Shown here in pieces: positions 8,490-18,400 of a stretch of DNA of 64,000 nt. Both the position numbers and the translations under genes were made by a program. The stretch lies in contig JAUXOK010000016.1 of assembly GCA_030682255.1 (NCBI GenBank), forward strand, positions 1-64,000, written 5' to 3'. Position 1 is the first letter of the stretch. The number at the start of each line of letters is the position of its first letter. Below the pieces are notes generated by a model. The model searched no databases and had not been told where the DNA came from. It saw only the letters and a list, made by a program, of their open reading frames with translations. The stretch comes from Bacteroidota bacterium. Lineage in GTDB: Bacteria > Bacteroidota > Bacteroidia > NS11-12g > UBA955.

Positions 8490-8558
8490 TGGTAAGATAA
8501 ATTCATCCGCTATAAACACATAATCAAATGAATCAAGTAGTTGAGTTTTCAAGAAGGA

Positions 8559-9416
8559 CTACTTGTGTTTTGGTTCATAAATCAACCTTATAAAAGTGCT
8601 AAATCTTTCAAATTCTCTGCTAATGGGGATGCCCGTTACAATACCAACTAGAAGATTTTCGGCAATGCTAACCCTCATTTGTGGACGAACTGTCATATCA
8701 AAATCGCCATTCGTTAGAGTTTTGTTAAATTCAATCCCAATAAAATTTCTAGTGCCAGGAATCATGTAATGGAAATTGCTATTAATTTCCCATCTAGTAT
8801 TGAAGGAATTGCTTGAAAAATGCTGACTGATGGCAGGACCTGTATATAATAACGTATGAAAATTTGTACCCCAACGTTTGGCGGCTACAAAAAAAGGGTT
8901 GTAAACATTGCCAATATAAACATTGCCACTTCTGTATTTATTAATGTCGTTGAGCTCAAACTCGTGAATGTATCCCAAAGCCATACTGGTTCTGTTTTTT
9001 TCTGACACATAAAAGGAATATTGCGTAGCTAATTTGAAACTATTGAGTTTGTTGCTAGGCGAATTCAGACTGCCGTTGATGGGATAATACAAAGAAAAAG
9101 GCAATTCAACCTCAAATCCCAATCTATCTATCGGGGCCCATTCATATTCAATAAGAGCGGTGTATTCGGTGTAGTCGTTGTTGTCTGTCATACCCAAACC
9201 CACATTCCATTCTTTTTCACCTTTTCTTGCTCCCAAATCTCTAATTAAGTCGATATAAAGTGGCTCAGCATGCAAGACCTTATCGGTTTTGAATTTGTTT
9301 TCAACCTCATGGATATAAAGACTGTCTTTTATTTGTTTATCATCAGGTTCTTCAAGTTGGCTTTTGGCACTGTATGCAACTAATAGAGCAAATAGGATTA
9401 AAACTTTTTTTTTCAT
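8559..9416 (-). CDS. Putative outer-membrane protein
   Basis: A 285-residue protein with signal peptide (MKKKVLILFALLVAYSAKSQ). After a charged linker, HAEPLYIDLIRDLGARKGEK leads into repeated beta-strand-like segments (EWNVGLGMTDNNDY, YTALIEYEWAPIDRLGFEVE) typical of an outer-membrane barrel. The HAEPLYxDLIRDLGARKGE block is one I have seen conserved in uncharacterised Bacteroidota membrane proteins, but I cannot give a function. It is a single-gene unit, divergent from the dipeptidase operon. Confidence 0.6.
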   Translation of the reverse strand: MKKKVLILFALLVAYSAKSQLEEPDDKQIKDSLYIHEVENKFKTDKVLHAEPLYIDLIRDLGARKGEKEWNVGLGMTDNNDYTEYTALIEYEWAPIDRLGFEVELPFSLYYPINGSLNSPSNKLNSFKLATQYSFYVSEKNRTSMALGYIHEFELNDINKYRSGNVYIGNVYNPFFVAAKRWGTNFHTLLYTGPAISQHFSSNSFNTRWEINSNFHYMIPGTRNFIGIEFNKTLTNGDFDMTVRPQMRVSIAENLLVGIVTGIPISREFERFSTFIRLIYEPKHK

Positions 9417-9630
9417 ATTGGAATATTTAATCTTTTGTAGTCGATATTTTTGTAAATAATTTAATTTTCAAGATGTTGAATTGTGAACTTTTACGAAGTA
9501 TTTATATTCTTTACATCCCTAAAACTCATTTTTTTGCAAATATAGGTTTTATAACATATAAAATCAAGTTAAACGCTAAGATTTCACTTAAACTTAATCT
9601 AGGTTTTAAAAGAACTTATTATGATAATTA

Positions 9631-9660
9631 TTGTTTTGAAATTAAAAAGATTTAAGTTTG
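9631..9660 (+). promoter_or_regulatory. Predicted Bacteroidota promoter of the dipeptidase-lpxK operon
   Basis: TTG at 9631-9633, 19 nt, then TAAGTTTG at 9653-9660, a full match to the TAnnTTTG -7 consensus. The start codon at 9683 leaves a leader of about 15-18 nt. Confidence 0.6.
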
Positions 9661-9682
9661 CAGAAATAACATTATTATTAAA

Positions 9683-11068
9683 ATGAACCATACAGAATAT
9701 TTAGACGCCAACAAAGAACGTTTTTTAAACGAATTATTAGATTTATTAAGAATTCCATCAGTTAGTGCAGATAGCAAATATGCCGGTGATGTAAAAAAAA
9801 CAGCTGATTTTGTAGCCGAAAAATTAAAAGAAGCAGGCGCAGACAATGTTGAAGTTTGTGCAACTGCAGGTCATCCGATTGTGTATGGCGAAAAAATATT
9901 TGATGCCAATTTACCAACAGTTTTGGTTTATGGTCATTACGATGTTCAACCAGCAGACCCTGTTGAATTATGGCACTCTCCCCCATTTGAACCCGTTATT
10001 AAACAAACCGAAGAACATCCTGAAGGTGCTATTTATGCCAGAGGTGCTTGCGATGACAAAGGTCAAATGTACATGCATGTGAAAGCTTTTGAAAGCATGG
10101 TTAAAACTAATTCACTAACATGTAATGTTAAATTCATGATAGAAGGCGAAGAGGAAGTTGGTTCAGCTAATTTGGGCACCTTCATCAAAGCCAATAAAGA
10201 AAAATTAAAAGCAGATGTTGTATTAGTTAGCGATACCAGCATGATAGCTAATGATACGCCAAGTATAGATGTTGGTTTAAGAGGTTTGGCATATATGGAA
10301 GTAGAATTGGTGGGTCCAAACAGAGATTTACACTCAGGTGTTTATGGCGGTGCAGTAGCCAATCCTGCAACAATTTTATGTCAAATGATAGCTTCATTAC
10401 ACGATGAAAACAACCACATTACCATACCCGGATTTTATGATGATGTGATAGTAGTTAGCGATGCCGACAGAACCGAAATGGCAAAAGCACCATTTGATTT
10501 AGAAGCTTATAAAAAAGATTTAGCCATTGATGATGTTTGGGGCGAAAAAGGGTATTCAACTGTTGAAAGAACCAGCATTAGACCGACCTTAGAAGTAAAT
10601 GGTATTTGGGGTGGTTATATTGGTGAAGGTTCTAAAACAGTGTTACCAAGCAAAGCCAATGCAAAAATCAGCATGCGTTTGGTACCAGGTCAAAATTCTC
10701 ATCAAATATCCGATTTATTCAAAGCGCATTTCGAGAAAATTGCTCCCGCAAGTATGAAAGTTAAAGTAACGCCACATCACGGTGGAGAGCCTGTTTTAAC
10801 ACCAACAGATAGCATTGAATTTCAAGCAGCATCAAAAGCCATGTTTAAAACTTTTGGTAAAAATCCAATTCCAACAAGAGGTGGCGGAAGTATTCCAATT
10901 ATTGCTTTATTTGAAGCAGAACTTGGCATCAAATCATTATTAATGGGATTTGGATTAGATTCAGATGCATTGCATTCTCCAAATGAAAAATATGGTTTGT
11001 TCAATTACTACAAAGGCATCGAAACAATTCCATATTTCTATCAATTTTACGCAGAAATGAAAAAATAA
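9683..11068 (+). CDS. M20-family metallodipeptidase
   Basis: A 461-residue zinc peptidase of the M20 (dipeptidase/carnosinase-like) family, expected to cleave dipeptides in the cytoplasm since no signal peptide is present. The metal-binding signatures are visible: YGHYDVQP (residues about 92-99), ARGACDDKG (about 119-127) with the bridging Asp, EGEEEVGS (about 153-160) with the catalytic and metal-binding Glu, DLHSGVYGG in the dimerisation/lid region, and the terminal HSPNEKYG with the last metal histidine. Length agrees with the family. It is the first gene of a four-gene operon with spacings of 4-5 bp to the next genes. Confidence 0.93.
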   Translation: MNHTEYLDANKERFLNELLDLLRIPSVSADSKYAGDVKKTADFVAEKLKEAGADNVEVCATAGHPIVYGEKIFDANLPTVLVYGHYDVQPADPVELWHSPPFEPVIKQTEEHPEGAIYARGACDDKGQMYMHVKAFESMVKTNSLTCNVKFMIEGEEEVGSANLGTFIKANKEKLKADVVLVSDTSMIANDTPSIDVGLRGLAYMEVELVGPNRDLHSGVYGGAVANPATILCQMIASLHDENNHITIPGFYDDVIVVSDADRTEMAKAPFDLEAYKKDLAIDDVWGEKGYSTVERTSIRPTLEVNGIWGGYIGEGSKTVLPSKANAKISMRLVPGQNSHQISDLFKAHFEKIAPASMKVKVTPHHGGEPVLTPTDSIEFQAASKAMFKTFGKNPIPTRGGGSIPIIALFEAELGIKSLLMGFGLDSDALHSPNEKYGLFNYYKGIETIPYFYQFYAEMKK

Positions 11069-11073
11069 CTTTT

Positions 11074-11634
11074 ATGAATAAAATACTTTTAACAATTGGT
11101 TTAGTAAGCTTCTTTATTTTAGGATGTTCAACAGATGATGATGCACCTGAACCAGACAAATGCAGCATGAAAAACATAGTTATTTCCGACAGTGTTATTC
11201 ATGTAGAAAATTGCAAAAACAATGGCACAATAATTGTCACAGCAACAGGTTCAACGGATTTCACTTACAAGTTAAACAATGGTGATTTGCAAGTCAGTAA
11301 TAGGTTTGATAATTTATCAGCCGGCACTTACGAAATAACAGTTAGAGATTTTGAAGGATGTGAGAGAACTCAAAATATTACTGTTAACGCGGGTGGTGCT
11401 ATGGGTGATAAGTTTTCGGCAGTAAAAGCATTGGTTGCTCAGAAATGCGCCATTTCTGGCTGTCATGCTGCCAATGGCACTATACCCAATATTTTTTCTA
11501 CAGATTGCAAAATTGTGGAAAGAGGAGCTTTGATGAAAACAAAAGCTGTGGATAGCAATATGGGAAATTTATCTACCAATGAAAAGTCAATCATCTTGGC
11601 TTGGTTGAATGCAGGCGGTAAATTTACTGATTAA
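11074..11634 (+). CDS. Lipoprotein with SprB-like module and C-x4-CH motif
   Basis: A 186-residue lipoprotein: the signal peptide ends in the lipobox ILGC (Cys18). Residues about 45-105 contain a short beta-module (FTYKLNNGDLQ...GTYEITVRDFEGC) like the SprB repeats of Bacteroidota surface proteins. The C-terminal part has QKCAISGCHAANG, a C-x4-CH arrangement resembling a cytochrome c heme site with two extra residues, followed by a helical end with WLNAGGKF. A related motif occurs in the lipoprotein at 32316-33272. It lies 5 bp after the dipeptidase and 4 bp before truA. Heme binding is plausible but unproven. Confidence 0.65.
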   Translation: MNKILLTIGLVSFFILGCSTDDDAPEPDKCSMKNIVISDSVIHVENCKNNGTIIVTATGSTDFTYKLNNGDLQVSNRFDNLSAGTYEITVRDFEGCERTQNITVNAGGAMGDKFSAVKALVAQKCAISGCHAANGTIPNIFSTDCKIVERGALMKTKAVDSNMGNLSTNEKSIILAWLNAGGKFTD

Positions 11635-11638
11635 TTAA

Positions 11639-12361
11639 ATGCGCTATTTAATAGAACTGTCATACAACGGCACCAATTATCAAGGTTGGCAAATTCAGCC
11701 CAATGGATTGACTGTTCAAGAAGTGTTAAATAATGCTTTATCTGTAATTTTAAGGCAAGAGATTTCTACATTAGGTTGTGGCAGAACCGATACAGGGGTG
11801 CATGCCAAACAATATTTTGCACATTTTGATTTTGATGGCATTTTACCAGAACCAATTATTCGCAATCTCAATGGTATTCTACCTCTTGATATTTCAGTTC
11901 ATGAAATAATCAGCATTGCGCCAGATTTTAATGCCAGATTTAATGCCAAACTTCGAACCTACGAATATCACATTGTGTTCAACAAGAATCCTTTTTTGCA
12001 AAATTTAGCTGTCAGATGGTTTCAAGAATTGGATGTTGAAATGATGAATCAGGCCTGTTTGCTTCTAGTTGGCGAAAAAGATTTTGCATGTTTTAGCAAA
12101 TCCAACACAGATGTCAAACATTATGTCTGTCATTTAATCAGTGCCGAGTGGTATTTTAGAGATAATATTTTAGTGTTTGAAGTAACAGCCAATCGTTTTT
12201 TAAGAAATATGGTTAGGGCAATGGTTGGCACACTGATAAAAGTGGGCGAAAAGAAAATAAATTTAGAACAATTTGAAGCCATTTTAGAAAGTAAAGACCG
12301 AACCATGGCAGGCGCATCTGTTCCCGCACATGGTTTGTATTTAGTAAATATCGACTATTAA
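11639..12361 (+). CDS. truA: tRNA pseudouridine synthase A
   Basis: A 240-residue enzyme that converts uridines 38-40 of the tRNA anticodon stem to pseudouridine. The catalytic aspartate lies in CGRTDTGVHA (residues 47-56), the family signature. NFNARFNAKLRTYEYHI and the VTANRFLRNMVRAMVGTL block near the C-terminus are also typical. Length is normal for TruA. It starts 4 bp after the lipoprotein stop and ends 4 bp before lpxK, so co-transcription is likely. Confidence 0.96.
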   Translation: MRYLIELSYNGTNYQGWQIQPNGLTVQEVLNNALSVILRQEISTLGCGRTDTGVHAKQYFAHFDFDGILPEPIIRNLNGILPLDISVHEIISIAPDFNARFNAKLRTYEYHIVFNKNPFLQNLAVRWFQELDVEMMNQACLLLVGEKDFACFSKSNTDVKHYVCHLISAEWYFRDNILVFEVTANRFLRNMVRAMVGTLIKVGEKKINLEQFEAILESKDRTMAGASVPAHGLYLVNIDY

Positions 12362-12365
12362 ACCC

Positions 12366-13403
12366 TTGAACCGTTTTATACAAATATTACTCAGTCCAAT
12401 TGCGCTTTTGTTTTGGATGATTACATCTGTTAGAAATGGCTTGTACGACCTCAAAGTTTTTAAATCCTATCATTCAAAAATTCCAACAATTGTTGTAGGC
12501 AATTTGCAAGTTGGAGGAACCGGAAAATCACCCTTGGTAAAAATGTTGTTTCAATATTTATCGGAGACAAAGAAAGTTGGAATTTTATCAAGGGGATATG
12601 GCAGAAAAACAAAAGGCATAGTAATAGCTGATGAAAACGCCACTGCGCAAACTATTGGAGATGAACCGCTGATGTATTTTCAAAACTTGAAAAACGCTCA
12701 AGTGGTAGTGTCTGAAAGCAGAGAAAACGGCTTGAAATATTTTGAATCTCAAGACATAGATTTAGTTGTTTTGGATGATGCCTTTCAACACCGAAAGATT
12801 CAAGCGGATGTCAATATGGTGTTAACCGATTTTAATTCACCTTATTACAATGATTTTTTAATGCCTTCAGGAAGACTCAGAGAATCTATGAGTGGTTTGA
12901 AAAGAGCTGATATCGTAATTGTTACAAAATGTCCTGAAAGTTTAAGTCACAAACAAGCAAACGAGATGCTTAATCAATTAAAATTCAAAAACCATTCCTG
13001 TGTATTTTTTACAAGTTTGCAATACAACTCTTTAGAACCTTTATTTGGTGATTCTAAGTTTAAAGTTGAAGATTTTAAACAAATAATAGCCCTTTCTGGC
13101 ATTGCAAATTCTAGCACATTTATCAAATATTTGGAAACATTTGGTTTGCCTATTCAAACAATCAACAAGAACGACCATCATATTTATCAAGCCAGAGATT
13201 TGCAAAAAGCTGTCAACAAAATGGCAAATAATGATGTCATCATTACAACAGAAAAAGATGCTGTAAAACTTAACACCATTGAATTTAAAAAAATCTTACC
13301 AAGCGACAGGGTGTTTGTTTTGCCTGTAAAACCACATTTTTTATTTAATAAAGAAACTGATTTTTATCAAGTTGTACTAGCTAAAATCCAAAATAAAGCC
13401 TAA
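12366..13403 (+). CDS. lpxK: Tetraacyldisaccharide 4'-kinase
   Basis: A 345-residue inner-membrane-associated kinase that phosphorylates the 4' position of the lipid A precursor. The N-terminal hydrophobic helix (FIQILLSPIALLFWMITSV) anchors it to the membrane, and the P-loop VGGTGKSPLV is at about residues 49-58. VVLDDAFQHRK, with the paired acidic residues, is conserved in LpxK. The start is TTG at 12366, 4 bp after truA; I see no better ATG. Its stop overlaps that of the convergent gene at 13400. Together with the deacylase-like gene at 14121 it places lipid A functions in one neighbourhood. Confidence 0.94.
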   Translation: MNRFIQILLSPIALLFWMITSVRNGLYDLKVFKSYHSKIPTIVVGNLQVGGTGKSPLVKMLFQYLSETKKVGILSRGYGRKTKGIVIADENATAQTIGDEPLMYFQNLKNAQVVVSESRENGLKYFESQDIDLVVLDDAFQHRKIQADVNMVLTDFNSPYYNDFLMPSGRLRESMSGLKRADIVIVTKCPESLSHKQANEMLNQLKFKNHSCVFFTSLQYNSLEPLFGDSKFKVEDFKQIIALSGIANSSTFIKYLETFGLPIQTINKNDHHIYQARDLQKAVNKMANNDVIITTEKDAVKLNTIEFKKILPSDRVFVLPVKPHFLFNKETDFYQVVLAKIQNKA

Positions 13404-14134
13404 TTGACTTTAATAGCTTTACTATTGCCAGTAAAAACTATTTCTTTCTTTAGATTCAAAGTGTCATAATAATAAATATGTCCTTCTCCAAAAACTCTAA
13501 TATTCAATTCTTCTATACTCCTAACATAAGAATGATCTCGGCTAAAACTAGAAATAAAACATTTTTTAGGCAATAGCCCTCTACAATCAACAAAACTAAT
13601 ATCATCTACCGAAGCTGACAACAAAAAGCATCTGCCATTGATTTTTACACCACCCGTATTAACCGCATTAACATAAATATAATCGCCTACAATATTCAGT
13701 TCTGCATCTTCTAAACCTCCTTGGGTGATTTCAATAATTTCAGAATTATAAATGGTGTCGATACATTTTACATGGGCACTGGCTAAAATAGAGAGTTTAT
13801 CAAGATCTTTAAAATATATTTCAACTTTTTGTCTCACATCAAATTTGCGCACCCAATTGAATTTATTTTCGTTAGAAATAATCAATTCTTGGTTTTTCAC
13901 CTTAGTGGTAAAGCCTTTAATAACATTTTTGCCAGCATACATGATAATTTGTCCATCCTTGCTAGAGTCTTGAATTAACGTCACATCAAATTTATCACCA
14001 ACCGTAATGCGATTAAAATATGATACTTGCCTTTTTTCTGAAACAACTTCGCCATATGATTTAAACAAATCACCACCTTTTTGACAAGATATCAAAAGAA
14101 GCATCCCAATAAGATATAGATTAATTTGTTTCAT
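13400..14134 (-). CDS. DUF2807 (head GIN domain) lipoprotein
   Basis: A 244-residue predicted lipoprotein with lipobox LISC (Cys17). The mature part is a right-handed beta-solenoid of the DUF2807 type: a first module YFNRITVGDKFDVTLIQD, then the LxIxNxN pattern with valine/isoleucine-rich strands and a final strand of the type FTGNSKAIKVN. These proteins are common in Bacteroidota and of unknown role at the cell envelope. Its start overlaps the end of the upstream barrel gene by 14 bp, so the two are coupled. Confidence 0.8.
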   Translation of the reverse strand: MKQINLYLIGMLLLISCQKGGDLFKSYGEVVSEKRQVSYFNRITVGDKFDVTLIQDSSKDGQIIMYAGKNVIKGFTTKVKNQELIISNENKFNWVRKFDVRQKVEIYFKDLDKLSILASAHVKCIDTIYNSEIIEITQGGLEDAELNIVGDYIYVNAVNTGGVKINGRCFLLSASVDDISFVDCRGLLPKKCFISSFSRDHSYVRSIEELNIRVFGEGHIYYYDTLNLKKEIVFTGNSKAIKVN

Positions 14135-15227
14135 TGTTAGTTTTGAAAGGATTAAAACGATAAGCAGCTCCCCAATGAAAATAGTCTGCTACAGCCATGT
14201 GGGATTTAAGACGAGTTTGAGCTGAAATGCCTTTGTTGAAAAAATAATTAAACCCTATTTTAAAATAAGTTTGCTTTTTAAATTGACTTGGTCTGTAAAT
14301 GTAGGTTCCTAAATCTGTAACGATAGAAATTCTACCAAATGTAAATTCATGTCCTGCTTTAAATGCAATCTCAGTAATTTGAGACAATTTAAGGTTATTG
14401 AGCGTTTCAGGTCTAAAAAGCTCATAAGGGTAGGTTTTATCAATAAAAATATCCGAACCAAGTCTCCAAATTCTATTTTTTTGATACGTTTTGTAGTATA
14501 CCAAACTGCCAGAATAAATGTTAAATCTTCTAGTATCTGCTACTGCAATTTGTTTATTGGCAAATCCTAGCGCTATTTCAATGCCATTTTTCGGAAATAA
14601 TACAGGTAAGTCTTTGCGTTTAAATTCTTTTTTACTATTTAATTTCTGTAACAAACCAAAATTGAAATGTGCCATATTAATACCAAGATTAGGTCTTTTA
14701 AAATTACCATTACTGTAGTGTGTAACTCCAAAACCAAGCACCAATTGTTGCTTTTTCGAGATGTCAAAGTAGGCATTATACATCACTTGCATATTGCCGT
14801 TAAACCCTGATCCAATAGCCTTGTTTTTTTTGTTGGATTGAAAATCAAATGGTTTATTGAAATAACCAACTCCAGAGCCAAATCTTAAAACACTTTGAAA
14901 TTTCTCTCTTTTTTTCAAATTCGCTTCTACAAAAATATGCCAAGCATAAGTATTACCATTTAGTTCTTTGTTTCCAAGATTGAAGAAAGAAATACCTGTC
15001 CCCCATTTCAAGTATTTATATTCATTGTCAACATTGTTCCAACCAGTGTGATTGCTTGTGTAAACGGCTTCAAAACCATAAGAATGTGCAGCCATATTTG
15101 CCATGTATTCTCTATGTGCAATCAAATAACCAGGGAAAAAACCAAATTGAACACCCCGATAAGGTTCATTGGCGAGTAAACTAAGTGTTGAGAGTGATAA
15201 AAATAGAAAAATATTTTTTTTAAACAC
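14121..15227 (-). CDS. Acyloxyacyl hydrolase / PagL-like lipid A deacylase
   Basis: A 368-residue outer-membrane protein. The start is GTG at 15227, and the signal peptide is NIFLFLSLSTLSLLANE. The middle segment VLGFGVTHYSNGNFKRPNLG matches the PagL-type lipid A 3-O-deacylase active site: His and Ser in H-x-S, 12 residues before the position that is Glu in the Pseudomonas enzyme and is Asn here. The C-terminal third forms additional barrel strands, making it longer than classical PagL (about 170 residues). The reaction would be removal of an ester-linked acyl chain from lipid A in the outer membrane. It is first in a two-gene unit with the DUF2807 lipoprotein. Confidence 0.65.
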   Translation of the reverse strand: MFKKNIFLFLSLSTLSLLANEPYRGVQFGFFPGYLIAHREYMANMAAHSYGFEAVYTSNHTGWNNVDNEYKYLKWGTGISFFNLGNKELNGNTYAWHIFVEANLKKREKFQSVLRFGSGVGYFNKPFDFQSNKKNKAIGSGFNGNMQVMYNAYFDISKKQQLVLGFGVTHYSNGNFKRPNLGINMAHFNFGLLQKLNSKKEFKRKDLPVLFPKNGIEIALGFANKQIAVADTRRFNIYSGSLVYYKTYQKNRIWRLGSDIFIDKTYPYELFRPETLNNLKLSQITEIAFKAGHEFTFGRISIVTDLGTYIYRPSQFKKQTYFKIGFNYFFNKGISAQTRLKSHMAVADYFHWGAAYRFNPFKTNNETN

Positions 15228-15231
15228 ATTG

Positions 15232-15239
15232 CAAATTTA
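15232..15239 (-). promoter_or_regulatory. -7 box immediately before the deacylase-like gene
   Basis: The minus strand reads TAAATTTG from 15239 to 15232, then only 4 nt before the GTG start at 15227. If used, the transcript would have almost no leader. A TTG sits 22 nt upstream, slightly farther than the usual 19-20. Confidence 0.4.
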
Positions 15240-15408
15240 AAAGAAACAAATTGATTTAGAACAAAAATAATAGTTCTTAAAATGTATAATTTTTGTCATT
15301 TTTTTTCTTGAGACAATAAATTTTTAAAAACTTCGTTATATTCGCACTCCAATTAAAAGCCGTTAGCCTATAAAAAACATTACTACTATCTGATTTACAA
15401 AGCATTAA

Positions 15409-18400
15409 GTGAGCTACTCTAAATTGAATTTTTTGCAACCTTTTTTAGGCAAAAGGCATGGATACCTTTATTGGTTTATCTTGATTGGCCTGAGTGCGCC
15501 TGTTTTTAGTATCACTTATTATCGTGAATTTCATTTAACTAATTTTTTAGAAACCGTTCTAGAAAACGAATCTGTTAAAATCGAAAAATCAAGTACCAAA
15601 TCTTCGATATCTAACAAAAAGATTGAATTAAGGCAAGTTCCAGCAGACACGACCAAACAAAATACTACTGATACATCTAAGGAATCAAAACAGCCAATTT
15701 ATCCTATCAAAGATAATTTGAATAATGATAAACCTGGTTACAAAAACAACATCGATTTATTAGACCCCTCTTATAAAAATACAATTGAATACAATCCAAT
15801 TACAAAAAAATATGATGAATATAAAACTGTAGGAGGCCGTAAATCATTGGTGAGGTCGATGACTAGAGAAGAATATCTTCAAGAAACCGCCAAAGAGGAG
15901 CAAAAGAGATATTTTGAACAAAGATCAAAAAGTAATGCGGGCGCAAGTGGTTATAACAACAACAACAAAATAGAATTAATAAAACCTCCTGAAATTTTAG
16001 ACAAAGTTTTTAGAGGTGGCTTAGTGGATATACAACCAAGCGGTTCGGCCGAATTAACATTTGGCGGCAATTTTAACACCGTTAGAAATCCACAATTCAG
16101 TGCAAGACAACAACGAACAGGTCAGTTTGATTTTGACCAAAAAATCCAATTGAACGTGGTTGGAAAAATAGGTAACGCTTTGAATCTAGCCATCAAATAT
16201 GATACAGATGCTACATTTGATTTTGACAACCAAACAAAATTAGATTGGGTAGGCAAAGAAGATCAAATGCTTAAAAAAGTTGAGTTGGGAAATGTAAGTT
16301 TGCCGCTCAATGGGAGCTTAATTCAAGCTGGTCAGTCATTATTTGGCATTAAAACCGATTGGCAATTTGGCAGATTAAAAATGTCTGTTATTGCTACTCA
16401 AAACAAAGGACAAAGAACAGAAACCACCGTAAATGGTGGAGCCCAAATTACAAATTTCAATATTCAAGCACATAATTATGATCAAAATAGGCACTACTTT
16501 TTAGGACAATTTTTCAAAGATCAATACGATGGAGCTTTATCTGATTTGCCATTAGTAGCTTCTGGTGTTTTTATAAATCGTGTTGAAATTTGGGTAACAA
16601 ACAGAAGTGGTAATTTTGAAAACACAAGAGATGTTTTAAGCATTATGGATTTAGGTGAATCTAAACCCTATAATCCTGCAGCTTCAGCGTTAATTCCTAC
16701 TTTAGATCCCCGAACAAGTAATAATCATAACTTGATATATCCAGAATTTTCTGAAGGCGTAAATGCCAATGGAATTAGATTAGCCAAATCTACCATTGAT
16801 GTATTAAATCAAAATTATCCAGCTTATCAACAAGGACTTGATTATGAATTATTAACTTATGCCAGACAATTGAATGAGAATGAATACAGTATAAACCAAA
16901 GATTGGGTTATATTTCATTAAATTCCGCACTCAATAATGATGAAATACTTGGTGTAGCTTATGAATACACCTACAATGGACAAGTTTATAAAGTTGGAGA
17001 GTTTGCATCAGAAATTAATAGCGATAGAGCCAATAGCCGAATATTGATGGTTAAAATGTTAAAAAACAACATCATCAGAACAAAAATCCCTATGTGGGAA
17101 TTGATGATGAAAAATGTATACTCATTAGGTTCATTCAATATTAATCCTACTGATTTAAATTTTAATGTCATATACAATGACGACCCATCAGGTGCTGATA
17201 TAAATTATATGCCTGTTCAAGATTTTCCTCAATTAAGTGGAGGCAATCCTTTAATTCGGGTAATGAATATGGACAAGGTAAATCGCCAACAAGAACCAAA
17301 ACCAGATGGAGTTTTTGATGCCATAGAAGATGTTACATTCCAAAGTCGTTTTGGTAGAGTTATCTTTCCAGTTAGAGAGCCATTTGGGGAATATTTAAGA
17401 AGCAAGTTTGATGGCAATAATTCAGTAGCAGACAGGTATATTTTTGATGCCTTGTATGATAGTACAAAGTGGATGGCAGAACAAGATGTTACACACAATA
17501 AGTTTTTTCTCAAGGGTTCATTTAAAGGCACAAGTAGCAATGAAATATCACTAAATGCATTAAATGTTCCTCAAGGTTCGGTAGTTGTAACTGCCAATGG
17601 GACTCGTTTAACTGAAAATGTTGATTTTACAGTAGATTATAATGGCGGAAAAGTAACAATCATCAATCAAGGGATATTGCAATCCGGAGCAATAATTAAA
17701 GTATCTGCAGAAAGCAACAGCTTATTTAATATCCAACAAAAAACTTTACTTGGTGCAAGATTTGATTACACCGCCAACAAAAAACTATTGGTTGGTGGCA
17801 CAATTTTGCATATGTATGAAAGGGCTTTGACACCCAAAACCAACATCAATGATGACCCGCTTTTAAACACCATCATTGGGGTAGATTTTAATTACAATTC
17901 ATCCTCATTATTTTTAACAAAACTAGTAGATAAACTTCCCTTTATTCAAACAAAAGCTGAGAGTAAAATTACAGCACAAGGTGAGTATGCCAGATTATTT
18001 CCCGGACAGGCATTAGGTCAAAACAAGCAAAGAGGCGTTAGCTATCTAGATGATTTTGAAGGTGCCGAAACCACATTTGACTTAAGGTTATTATCCAATT
18101 GGAAATTAGCAAGTATCCCTCAATCTCAACCTCAATTATTCCCTGAGTGGGCATTAAATGCACCTGATAAAAAAACTTGGAACTATCAAAGAGCGCAGTT
18201 TGCCTGGTATAATATCGACCCTACATTTTACAGAAAAGATCGATATACACCTGCTCATATAGCAGATGATGTTGATATGCAAAGCAATCATTTTATGAGA
18301 GAAGTTACTGTAAATGAAGTATTCCCTAATAAACAAATACAACAAGGTGCTCCAAATATTTTACCTACACTTGATTTAGCATTTTTCCCTAAAGAAAGAG

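Noticed and set aside
9473-9655. 60-codon frame in the gap before the dipeptidase gene
   Set aside because: No ribosome-binding site or protein-like pattern, and it ends within the operon promoter.
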